This document shows positions 1-7,703 of a stretch of DNA of 64,000 nt, piece after piece. Position 1 is the stretch's first letter. Each line of letters opens with the position of its first letter. The position numbers and the translations under genes are program-made. Under the pieces are notes generated by a model that was not told where the DNA came from, made no database searches, and saw nothing but the letters and a program-made list of their open reading frames with translations. Origin of the DNA: JAUWGC01 sp963753055. GTDB taxonomy: Bacteria > Bacteroidota > Bacteroidia > Bacteroidales > B18-G4. The DNA lies in the NCBI GenBank assembly GCA_963753055.1, contig CAVWAP010000003.1, positions 1 through 64,000 on the forward strand. Reading direction: 5' to 3'.

Positions 1-230
1 TAGATTTGGAATTAAGGGAATGCAACCCGTCATGCAATTTCCCCGGTTATCTGGGGTAAGATACCATCGAAAAGATGATAATGGGGTGAGGAGGGTGTAT
101 GGTGGGGAACCGAAAGATAAACATTCATTGCTTGTTATCTAACAGTGAACAACCTTTGCAAGATCAATCCTATAAATTATGTTAAATTGATAAATTCTTA
201 AAGTCCTAATGTTAGATTTAGCTTGAAATT
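1..230. other. Non-coding stretch with small hairpins
   Basis: I see no gene here. Around 40-56 CCCC and GGGG flank eight bases, and near 66-78 CATC and GATG flank GAAAA, so a structured RNA end is possible. I could not match it to a known family. It lies downstream of the truncated minus-strand gene that follows. Confidence 0.3.
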
Positions 231-647
231 TTACTTTTGTTTCATTAGTTTTCTCATAAAATTAATAGTGCTTTCAATGCCGGTACCTATTGATTTCAAC
301 TTAATGAATGCTTCAGCTGGATTAATTCCATATTTCTTTTCGAAATAATCATTAATATCTTTTGAATAATTTTCTGTAAAATTTGACAAATATTTTAAAT
401 TCTCTTTGAACTTTTCATTACTGACTGTAAGGTATAGAGTTAATAATAATATGTTAATTATTACTCCGACAGATACCCCAGCCATTCTACTAACTTTAGC
501 TATGCTACTAAAAGGTATGATATCTGTACCATCTGGAAAAATGGTAAAAAAACTATAGTAAATAAAATCAAAATAATTAGTGCAAGCGCCGGTGAAACTG
601 ACCACCTTTGGCCGGACGAAACTGACCACCCTGAAGTTGTGTTTCAC
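231..647 (-). pseudogene. Ion-channel-like membrane protein fragment, 5' end replaced by IS21 end
   Basis: The 138-codon frame is chimaeric. Its first ~20 codons (647 down to ~589) read through the terminal repeats of the neighbouring IS21 element; only the rest, from the residues CTNYFDF onward, is native. The native part has the look of the second half of a two-helix ion channel: an aromatic pore-helix-like stretch (YYSFFTI), then PDGTDIIP where a potassium channel would carry TVGYGDIVP, then a hydrophobic inner helix (GVSVGVIINILLLTLYL) and a charged C-terminal tail. The glycine-tyrosine-glycine filter is absent, so potassium selectivity is doubtful. The native promoter and N-terminus are lost, which makes this a truncated remnant. 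The channel assignment rests on pattern only. Confidence 0.45.
589..630. repeat. IS21-family left terminal repeats
   Basis: Two copies of an ~18-base repeat (CCGGTGAAACTGACCACC and a variant reading CCGGACGAAACTGACCACC) lie at the outer end of the element. They are the reverse complement of the GGTGGTCAGTTT repeats at 3093-3182. Multiple end repeats that bind the transposase are typical of IS21 elements. Confidence 0.8.
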
Positions 648-694
648 AAGTCATAATTTTCATCGGGATTTGATGGTTTAACAAATATACATTT

Positions 695-1498
695 TTAATT
701 CATATTTTCATTGATGTTACGTAATGATCTGGACTTTCTTAATGATTCTCCTTTAAGGTCAATTCTGTGTGCATCATGAACGATTCTGTCCAGTATAGCA
801 TCAGCCATTGTTTTCTCTCCGATGATGTCATACCATTTATTTACAGGCACTTGAGAGGTGATAATGGTGGAAGCTCTTCCATGCCTATCCTCTATGATCT
901 CCATTAATGCAGAGCGATTTTGATGGTCCAGTGGCTGTAAGCCAAAATCGTCAATAATCAGCAGGTTTTGCCTTTCTATCCGGCCTATCTCCCGCATAAT
1001 AGGTTCCATCAGCTCTAGCCATCTTTAGCTTTGCAAATAATTTAGTGGCATTGGCATACAACACTTTATATCCTTCAATACAAGCCTGATGCCCCAGGGC
1101 AGAGGCAATATAACTCTTGCCTATACCTGTACTTCCTGTAATAAATATATTTTCCCTCTTTTTGATAAACTGCATTCAGCGAATCGCATCATCTGATTGC
1201 GGTCAAGGTTGCGTTCTACTGTGTAATCCAATTCTTCTATGGTGGATTGATACCGGAACCGTGCATTCTTTATCCTTCTTTCGATATTGCGGTTATGACG
1301 GTCATCCCATTCACTATCTATCAAAAAAGCTATGAACTGATCGTTGGTATAACCATTGACCTTGTCCGACTCCAAGCTTGTTTGATAGGCATGGAACATA
1401 CCATGCATACGCATTGTTTTCATTTTGTTTAATGTTTCTTCTGTCATGTGTTTAGGTTTAGGTTCATTGATAGTATTCTTCTCCTCGTATATTCTCAT
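695..1498 (-). pseudogene. istB: istB, IS21 helper ATPase, frameshifted
   Basis: IstB is the AAA+ ATPase that assists the IstA transposase. The N-terminal part (1498 to about 1170) reads MTEETLNKMKTMRMHGMF, then the frame changes to a piece with the Walker A motif GSTGIGKS (about 1150-1130), and changes again to a piece with the Walker B stretch LLIIDDFGL (about 980-950) that continues to the C-terminus near 695. At least two frame changes separate the pieces, so no full-length protein is made. The order and spacing of motifs match intact IstB of about 250 residues. Confidence 0.88.
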
Positions 1499-1499
1499 G

Positions 1500-3022
1500 T
1501 TTGGGTATCTGTGGCGATTTTTCTCAGTGCATCCTCATATATCAGATCCAATCTTTTTTCCAAAATATTTTTGATGATGCCTATAATTGTAATTCTCATA
1601 ATACATGGCTCTTTTACAGGCAGCAATAAGCCTTTTGCGGCCCACACGCCGTTCATAGTTAAGTATGCCCTGGCAGGTTTTATAAGCCTGCTCAGGATGG
1701 GATTTGCTCTCAAGCACTTTCACAATAAATCTCGCGGACCGTATCATCTATTTTTGATGCCCAGTCAATAAATCTTTTTGGGTTCCATTCTGTAAGATAT
1801 TTATGTGCCGATGCCATGTGATCGGTTATCGTACTGTATTTGTAAGGCGCCTTATTACGAGGATGATCTGGCTATTAGAACGTAGCGGTGGTAAATCTCT
1901 ATCTCCGTCTTACTGTAAAGAATCTTGATCTTTTTCCTATATGGATATAGGGTACGCTGTAATAGTGCTTGTCTTCATTCAGACAAACATGTCCGGTTAA
2001 GGATACTGTGGCTACCTGGTGCTTTTTAAACTCATATCTTTTTGCAGGTAATGGCTGCAGTTCGTTCCGCTCTACTTCTTCAAACAATTGACGCCTGCTG
2101 TAAGGACGGGCAGTAAGTTTGGTATTATTATGAACCTCAAGAGCCTCCCATATAGCTTCATTTAACTCTTTCAGAGAGTGGAATACACGTTCATGAAGCT
2201 GGAGCATAAATGCGCCGATAGCTTATCTTTACAGCCCCTTCTACCAGGGATTTATCCTTGGGTTTATAAGCCCTGGCAGGGAGTATGGCCGTGCTGTAAT
2301 AATGAGCAAAGTTTTCAAAGGCTACATTCAACGTAGGTTCATAACGGTCGCTCTTTGTTACTGCACTCTTCAGGTTATCAGGTACAATGGCTCGTGGAAC
2401 ACCCTGAATATATTCCAAAGCATTTATGCAACATTGTATCAGATCTTCCTTCTTCTGGCTTTCAATGGCCTCAACATAGGTTAACTGGCTGGCTCCCTAA
2501 TATGGCTACAAATACTTCTACAGCCCTAATTTCTCCTGTATCCTTATCAACTATTTGTAGTTTTTGACCCGGCAAAATCAATATAGAGCTTATCGCCGGC
2601 CTTATGTTCAATATGCATGGTAGGTTTGCTGTATTTAAGCCAACTACTGTAATGATGCTTAAACTGTGATAACATGTAGCCCGAGGGTATCTCTTAGATA
2701 TTACTCTCCATACCTGCTCTCGGGTAACCCCTTTCTTTTTGAGCTTCTTCTCTATTATCGCAAACTGGGAATGAAGATGTTTGTAGCGTTCTGATGGCTC
2801 TGGCATTACTCCTTCCCCAAACAGGGAGTCAAGCTCATGGTCGTCTCATCTTCTTCAGTCTCTTTCATCGATAATCCCAGATGCTTCCAAGCGGTTCAGG
2901 TATTTCTTTACCGTGTTGCGTGACAGTCCACACAACACACCGATACGTTTTTTGCTTTCACCTTGATCGTATAATCGTAGCATTTGTCTTAATTTACTCA
3001 TAGTGATTCTTTTATTTGCCAT
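1500..3022 (-). pseudogene. istA: istA, IS21 transposase, multiply broken
   Basis: The gene starts at an ATG at 3022 with MANKRITMSKLRQM, followed by a helix-turn-helix-like segment (LSRNTVKKYL), and soon hits a stop after IIDERD. Later pieces in shifting frames contain the DDE-core phrases VPDNLKSAVTKSDRYEPTLN (about 2390-2330), the C-terminal HYYSVPY region (about 1960) and a basic C-terminal tail (about 1700-1560). Comparison with the neighbouring istA at 3161-4414 shows the same order of motifs. Frameshifts and stops make it non-functional. Confidence 0.85.
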
Positions 3023-3092
3023 AGATCGTAAAATTGATTTTTAATCAACTTACATCTATATCTCAAATCTCTATGAAAATTGTGCTTGTAGG

Positions 3093-3182
3093 GGTGGTCA
3101 GTTTGCTCCGGCGAGGGTGGTCAGTTTCCTCCGGCCAAGGGTGGTCAATTTACTCCGGCCTTAGGTGGTCAATTTGACTGGC
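3093..3182. repeat. IS21-family right terminal repeats
   Basis: Four direct repeats of the form GGTGGTCA(G/A)TTTnnnCCGG start at about 3093, 3117, 3141 and 3163. The last runs into the truncated istA of the next element and supplies its final codons. Confidence 0.8.
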
Positions 3183-4414
3183 TTTTCCAACCTGATATAC
3201 TGATGAGTAGTTGGAAGATGCTGCTTAACAGTAGTATACCTGTATTGACTTTTATCACGTTTATGGTCAGCGATTAGCTTATACTTGTGGTATATCCAAA
3301 CATGAGACTTTGAGTAGATGATCTTTATCTTTTTACCGATGTACTCGTACGGAACGCTGTAATAATGTTTGTCCTTGCCCATGTAAACGTGGCTGATTTT
3401 GTAAACCGTCCCAACAGCAAAGTGTTTAATCTCATAACGGTTTGCCGGCAATGCACTAAGTGCTTCCTTTTCAACTTCATTGAACAGGTCCCTACGGCTG
3501 TACTTTCTTCCCTGGAAGGGTGTATTGTTATGTCTATCGAGTTCAGAAAGAATACTTTTATTGAGTTCTTCCAAACTATAAAAGGTCTTTTGCTGCAGTG
3601 GTACAAAAATCCTGGTATAGATGATCCTCACAGCACCTTCAGCCAATGATTTATCCCTGGGCTTGCGAACACGGGCAGGCAACACCGTTGTTTGGTAATG
3701 TTCAGCAAAATCCTGAAAGCACTCATTTAAAGTAGGCTCATATCGATTGCTCCTTGTAACGGCTGACTTTAGATTGTCGGGAACAATGGCCTGAGGGACC
3801 CCTCCGAAGTAAATTAGTGTATTCTCAACACAGGTGATAAAGTCTTCTTTGCCTTGAGTTTCTATCGCCTGAACATAAGTCAGCTGGCTTGATCCAAGGA
3901 TGGCCACGAATACCTCCATATCGCGTATCTCTCCAGTAGCTCGATCTATTATCGATAGCTTTTTCCCTGTATAATCCACATACATCTTCTCACCTGCAGT
4001 ATGTTCCATATGCATGGTAGGGGAACTACGTTTCTTCCATTGCATGTAGTGGTGACAGAACTGTGATCGACTATACCCGGAAGGATAAATAGCCCTATAT
4101 TCCCTCCAGACCTGTTGCTTGGTAATGCCTGGACGCATAAGTTTCTTTTCCATCTTTGGAAAGTGACTATAAAGGCACTGAAGTCGATCTGAAGGCTCAG
4201 CAGGCTTCGGTTCAAAATGCTTTTGCAGCTCCATGTCACTCAGGCCCAGAAGGTAATCATGGGTATAACCATTTTGTTTGATGCACCACAGGTAGTACTT
4301 GACTGTATTCCTTGACACATCCAGGTATTTGCTTATAAACCTAATGCTTTTACCTGTGGCTTGTAATCGAATGATTTGTCGTATTTTCCTCATTGCTATT
4401 CTTTTATTTGCCAT
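3161..4414 (-). pseudogene. istA: istA of a second IS21 element, C-terminally truncated
   Basis: This 417-codon frame is the best preserved IS21 transposase here. It has an N-terminal helix-turn-helix (SKYLDVSRNTVKYYLWCIK, about residues 28-47), the integrase core with DYTGKKLSI and VFVAILGSSQLTYVQA (about 140-185), VPDNLKSAVTRSNRYEP (about 210) and HYYSVPYEYIGKKI (about 345). Family members run to about 500 residues. Here the last codons (PVKLTT) are the terminal repeat of the IS21 element at 589-3182, so the C-terminus and the partner istB were lost when that element inserted. The ATG at 4414 gives the expected N-terminus. Probably inactive. Confidence 0.85.
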
Positions 4415-4632
4415 AATCCTTTACTATTGATTTATAGTTATCAATAGCAAAATAGATTATATCTTACCTGACAGCTTAATGAAGTTTTTGCTTTACACCC
4501 TTATATTCGTTATATTTAGGTGGGTCAATTTGGACCGGAGAGGGTGGGTCAGTTTCCTCCGGAGAAGGTGGGTCAGTTTGAAACGGACACCCGGGTCAAT
4601 TTAGTCCGGAATAGGTGGGTCAGTTTCACCGG
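3183..4632 (-). mobile_element. Partial IS21-family element, truncated by its neighbour
   Basis: Only the istA-proximal part and one end of this element remain. Its end repeats read GGTGGGTCAGTTT, with an extra G compared with those of the neighbouring element, so it is a different IS21 species and not a duplicate. The istB half is missing. Confidence 0.8.
4519..4632. repeat. Five terminal repeats of the second IS21 element
   Basis: Copies at about 4519, 4543, 4567, 4591 and 4614 follow the pattern GGGTCA(G/A)TTTnnnnCCGG with roughly 24-base spacing. The outermost copy ends in GGTCAGTTTCACCGG, a perfect 15-base inverted match to the left end of the other element at 589. The array precedes istA and probably doubles as transposase binding sites and promoter region. 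Confidence 0.82.
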
Positions 4633-4694
4633 AATTTGCAGGTGTATAAATATAGTGAATTTCTGATTATTTAGGAGATGTAATAAGGAAATGA

Positions 4695-4853
4695 AAACAT
4701 CCCCAGGGTCAACTCATCCATAAGATTAAACAGCAACAGCCTAAAGGAGAACAACAGGTTCAATGGAACGCTGAAGGTCTTCCTGCTGGGATGTACTATT
4801 TCAGGATACAGGCTGGACAAGATATCGCAGTACGGAATTTGATCGTTCGATGA
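4695..4853 (+). pseudogene. Stump of a T9SS cargo gene (C-terminal sorting domain)
   Basis: An open frame from about 4695 to the TGA at 4851-4853 reads as the end of a T9SS type A sorting domain: GQLIHKI, then WNAEGLPAGMYYFRIQAGQ and a final LIVR. This is the usual closing pattern (GVYF, short loop, basic end). A stop lies in frame at 4692 and the IS21 end is 60 bases upstream, so the body of the cargo gene has been lost, probably by IS-linked deletion. Confidence 0.7.
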
Positions 4854-4858
4854 TCAGT

Positions 4859-4890
4859 TGACAGTTGACAATTGACAGTTGACAATATAT
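4859..4890. repeat. Short direct repeats (GACAGTTGACAATT type)
   Basis: The word TTGACAGTTGACAATTGACAG is close to an iterated 7-base unit. It marks the gene boundary like the other word repeats in this window and sits between the T9SS stump and the IS110 transposase. Confidence 0.6.
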
Positions 4891-4946
4891 GGCACTATGT
4901 GTTATCTATGTGTATTCTAAGTTAAAGTCAAGTATTTTTTAGTTTT

Positions 4947-5939
4947 TCAAGCTGCATATTGTGCAATGGAAACATATGGAGTTCCTCTGGTTATTGTTGC
5001 AAAAACTCTTCCAATTAATTTATTTCTCACGTTATTGATAACAATTTTCTTATGCTTTCCTTCATCTATCTTCTTTTTGAAGTATTGCCGTATTTCCGGG
5101 TCATGGTTGATTGCAGCCAATGCTGCGTTTGTAAGCAGTGCTTTAATCGTTTTATTAGCGTAATGACTGATCCTGGTTTGACCATGTATGCTTGTCCCTG
5201 AACTATGCTCAAAAGGAGCTGAACCCACATAGCAAGCAAACTTTCTTGCATTATCAAAATCTTCAAAGCAATTTGTATAAACAATCATATATGCCGCCGT
5301 AATCATCCCAATACCTTTCACCGAAGTTGCTAATTGATACTGATGTTTGATTTTATGATGTTGATCTATTTGCTGGATGATTTCATTTTCTATTTCTTGT
5401 ATTTGTTTGGTATAAACCCGGATCATTTTTTGTTGGTTTTTGATCAACACATCACTATTGCATAGCCCTAAATACTCTTTGGATTGCTCCATCGATGTTT
5501 TAAAGCTGGCTCGATTCCTGGCTAACCTGGATCTATAAGAGAGCAAATACTTTAGCCTGACCAATTGTTTTGATCCCAAGGTGGTCATTCTTAACTTATC
5601 CTTGTGCAAAAAGGCATATTCAGCAAGTCGGAAAGCATCAATCTGATCGTTCTTTCCCCTTTGTATGCCCAGAGATCTTTTTACCTGCAACCCACTAACC
5701 TTGGTATAATGTAATCCTTTATCCTCACAAAACAATTGCAGCGGGAGATCATACATGCCAGTATGTTCAAAGCAAATGACTAAATCTTGTAAATCTTCCA
5801 GGTTTCTTTCCAACCAGATGATCATTTTCTTTAAACCTTTACTGTTGTTATCAAAAACTTCCTTGGTTCCCTTCCCATAAATACAAGCATCCAGTTTAGC
5901 TTTTGAAACATCAATTCCTAAAAAAGTTCTTTTTTTCAT
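4947..5939 (-). CDS. IS110-family transposase (DEDD/serine recombinase)
   Basis: The 330-residue protein has the N-terminal RuvC-like DEDD domain: LGIDVSKAKLD with D10, CFEHTG with E58, and KNDQIDAFRLAEYA with D98 and D101. A coiled middle segment follows (about 150-200). The C-terminal Transposase_20 domain contains VKGIGMITA (about 207-215) and the serine-bearing GSAPFEHSSGTS (239-250), the proposed nucleophile region of this family. Length and motif spacing are normal and the frame is intact, so the enzyme may be active. In this family the enzyme works with a bridge RNA encoded in the element's non-coding end, and the long structured 5' region here fits that. Confidence 0.93.
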   Translation of the reverse strand: MKKRTFLGIDVSKAKLDACIYGKGTKEVFDNNSKGLKKMIIWLERNLEDLQDLVICFEHTGMYDLPLQLFCEDKGLHYTKVSGLQVKRSLGIQRGKNDQIDAFRLAEYAFLHKDKLRMTTLGSKQLVRLKYLLSYRSRLARNRASFKTSMEQSKEYLGLCNSDVLIKNQQKMIRVYTKQIQEIENEIIQQIDQHHKIKHQYQLATSVKGIGMITAAYMIVYTNCFEDFDNARKFACYVGSAPFEHSSGTSIHGQTRISHYANKTIKALLTNAALAAINHDPEIRQYFKKKIDEGKHKKIVINNVRNKLIGRVFATITRGTPYVSIAQYAA

Positions 5940-5944
5940 AACTT

Positions 5945-6125
5945 TGAGTGACTTTGTTTTTAAAATAGTTGCATTAACTAAAACCTTTATTGGACCTTAA
6001 GTCCAAGATTCTAACAAGTTCTTGCAACTGTGAATGGAAGAATGGGGACTAAAACGCATAATAGACCATCTGCCTTGCTCTATGCTTAGTTCACCCCATT
6101 CTTTCTTTTTTCAACAAAGCCAAAG
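5945..6125 (-). ncRNA. Candidate IS110 bridge RNA region
   Basis: The region upstream of the transposase contains a long stem. The arm at 6038-6052 (AAGAATGGGGACTAA) pairs with 6086-6103 (TTAGT, a three-base bulge, then CCCCATTCTT), and an inner helix pairs GCATA...AGA (6056-6065) with TCTATGC (6079-6085). A smaller CAAG/CTTG hairpin lies near 6015-6024. IS110-group elements encode their bridge RNA in this 5' position; whether this stretch is one, and where its guide loops lie, is inference. Confidence 0.5.
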
Positions 6126-6203
6126 ATAACTTCAAATGAAAAAGGCTAAACTAAAGGTCTCTATGATACCGTATACCACTTAATCACCTAATTACTTAAT
6201 CAC

Positions 6204-6227
6204 TCAACCCCTGCCTTCGCAGGGGCA
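6204..6227. repeat. CCCCTGC/GCAGGGG hairpin
   Basis: CCCCTGC-CTTC-GCAGGGG is a perfect seven-pair hairpin. It is surrounded by iterated words (ACTTAATCAC, CACTCAATCAC) between about 6177 and 6243. It resembles the CCCGCC-TTC-GGCGGG hairpins at 13371-13517. Confidence 0.6.
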
Positions 6228-6335
6228 GGTCACTCAATCACACCCTTGACTATCCCCCTCATGTTCATTATCTTTAATACACCATTCGACTATTGGAGTA
6301 TCTATGCTGACAGATACTCAGTTAAAAAAGGTACC

Positions 6336-7166
6336 ATGCTCAAGATTTATGTGATATCCGACGGAACAGGACAAACAGCTCAACAGGCAGTTGAAGCTGC
6401 CCTGACACAGTTCAAAGGAAGTGATCCAGAGATCTACAGGTATGGTGAAATCCGTAAAATCGGGGAGATTCATGAAATAATTCTCCAGGCCAAAAATGAT
6501 AATGCTCTTGTAATTCACACACTGGTTAAAGACAAATTGCGGGAAGAATTAGTGAGGTTTGCCAGGATCCATCATGTTGAAAGCATAGACCTGATGGGAC
6601 CTTTGCTTCACAGGCTTTCCGACCAGCTTTCTGTTCATCCATCTGAAAAACCAGGATTGTTCCGTGTATTAAACGACGCTTATTTCCGGAAGATTGAGAC
6701 GATGCAATTCGCATTCAAGCATGATGATGGAAAGCGGATAGAAAACCTTGACAAAGCCGAAATTTTACTCCTGGGCGTATCCCGGACATTTAAAACACCG
6801 CTGAGCATTTACCTTGCATTCAGAGGATGGTACGTAGCTAATGTCCCGGTCGTCTTTAATATTCCTTTACCTCCGCAGGTATATTCACTTCCTGACGAAA
6901 AAGTCTTCTGCCTGACAACCTATCCTACACGGCTCACTTTGCTCCGGAAGGCCAGGGAAGAACGATTAGGAGGTGCAACCGGAGAATATGCAAAACCTGA
7001 ATATGTAACAAGAGAGATCAACTATGCAAACAGGATATTTGACCTTCATCCGGGTTGGCAGAAAATAAATGTTACCAGTAAAGCTATTGAAGAGATTTCG
7101 GCAGAAATCATTGCCCTTCTTCCAAAGAAAAAAGCCCGCGATCAGGGCCTGGCATCTGATGATTAA
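6336..7166 (+). CDS. PPDK regulatory protein (bifunctional kinase/pyrophosphorylase, DUF299)
   Basis: Family members switch pyruvate phosphate dikinase (or PEP synthase) off by ADP-dependent phosphorylation of a threonine next to its catalytic histidine, and on by phosphate-dependent removal. The start MLKIYVISDGTGQTA matches the family N-terminus, so I chose the ATG at 6336 over one 90 bases upstream, whose extra 30 residues resemble nothing in the family. The P-loop GVSRTFKT lies at residues 147-154 and is followed by PLSIYLAFRG. The 276-residue length is normal. No dikinase gene lies in the window. The gene directly follows the IS110 element. Confidence 0.92.
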   Translation: MLKIYVISDGTGQTAQQAVEAALTQFKGSDPEIYRYGEIRKIGEIHEIILQAKNDNALVIHTLVKDKLREELVRFARIHHVESIDLMGPLLHRLSDQLSVHPSEKPGLFRVLNDAYFRKIETMQFAFKHDDGKRIENLDKAEILLLGVSRTFKTPLSIYLAFRGWYVANVPVVFNIPLPPQVYSLPDEKVFCLTTYPTRLTLLRKAREERLGGATGEYAKPEYVTREINYANRIFDLHPGWQKINVTSKAIEEISAEIIALLPKKKARDQGLASDD

Positions 7167-7243
7167 AAAATCCAAAAACAGACAACCGACAACTGAAAAC
7201 CGACAACTATAATTCCATTCAGGTAAAAATACTCGGGTATTTA

Positions 7244-7274
7244 TTTGCATTTTCAAAAATATTCCTTATATTTG
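7244..7274 (+). promoter_or_regulatory. Housekeeping-type promoter upstream of the peptide gene
   Basis: TTTG (7244-7247), exactly 19 bases, then TATATTTG (7267-7274) is a textbook Bacteroidota promoter. The transcript would have a leader of about 200 bases, with an A/T-stem hairpin (GTGAAAAA / TTTTTCAC, about 7283-7307) right after the start. Confidence 0.7.
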
Positions 7275-7378
7275 CATCAAGAGTGAAAAATAATCGCTTT
7301 TTTCACCCCTACCTAAAAAACAGACTACCAACATCTTAAGCGTAACATCTAAAGTTTTTTGAAATTTTTTATGCGAAG

Positions 7379-7413
7379 GAGGGTTACCTTTTGCCCCTTT
7401 TACGTATAAATAA
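7379..7413 (+). promoter_or_regulatory. Putative ECF-sigma promoter of the peptide-CHAT operon
   Basis: GAGGGTTACCTTTT (7379-7392) and CGTATAAATAA (7403-7413) reappear almost unchanged upstream of the sigma factor gene (12080-12113, minus strand): the 14-base box is identical and the second box differs at one base, with a spacer of 14 against 13 bases after GGTTACC. A shared pair of boxes at an ECF promoter-like distance suggests recognition by the sigma factor at 11487-12068. Confidence 0.68.
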
Positions 7414-7486
7414 TTGCATTAACGACAAACAGTACAGCTATTGCTATTGAATTTTTTTCAATAGTAGAACAATTAAAACTAGAGAG

Positions 7487-7624
7487 ATGAAAACTTTATC
7501 GAGAAATTTAGAAACGCTGAAGAACGTTTTGACTCTGAGCAACGACGAGCTATACCTCATTAAAGGGGGAACTGATAATCCTGGCTCAACGGGCGTTGAC
7601 GAAGACGATGATATTTGGATGTAA
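7487..7624 (+). CDS. Double-glycine leader peptide precursor (RiPP-like), 45 residues
   Basis: The product starts MKTLSRNLETLKNVLTLSND and continues ELYLIKGG, then the 17-residue tail TDNPGSTGVDEDDDIWM. The LxxLSxxEL...IKGG pattern is the leader of Bacteroidota GG-type natural product precursors, normally cleaved after the two glycines (27-28). The tail is acidic, has no cysteine and ends with a tryptophan. GAGAG lies just before the ATG, and a perfect CTATTGAA/TTCAATAG hairpin (about 7445-7465) sits ahead of it. No C39 peptidase-transporter or radical SAM gene is in the window. The next gene, 79 bases downstream, is a CHAT protease, the obvious candidate partner. It is too short for common ORF cut-offs. 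Function unknown. Confidence 0.75.
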   Translation: MKTLSRNLETLKNVLTLSNDELYLIKGGTDNPGSTGVDEDDDIWM

Positions 7625-7703
7625 TAGGCCGAACGTTTTTTAAATTTCAGTAATTTTTCATACATTCTTTGCGCAGGAGTAGAGATTCATATATTTTTGT
7701 TAT

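Larger units (their letters stand above)
589..3182 (-). mobile_element. Decayed IS21-family insertion sequence
   Basis: The element is about 2.6 kb, the usual size for IS21, and runs on the minus strand with istA (1500-3022) upstream of istB (695-1498). It is bounded by GGTGGTCAGTTT-type repeats in inverted orientation at both ends. Both genes carry several frameshifts or stops, so it is inactive unless helped in trans. Its right end cuts into the istA of a second IS21 element, so it arrived after that element. Confidence 0.85.
4910..6160 (-). mobile_element. IS110-family element (boundaries approximate)
   Basis: The element comprises the transposase at 4947-5939, a short 3' flank and a long structured 5' non-coding part. 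IS110 elements lack terminal inverted repeats, so the ends cannot be read from one copy. The limits given are where coding and structured sequence stop. Confidence 0.55.

Noticed and set aside
1..230. Group II intron end
   Set aside because: There are small hairpins but no recognisable domain V sequence and no reverse transcriptase in the window.
6246..6335. Longer N-terminus for the PPDK regulatory protein
   Set aside because: The 30 extra residues lie in repeat-rich flank sequence and the family N-terminus begins at 6336.
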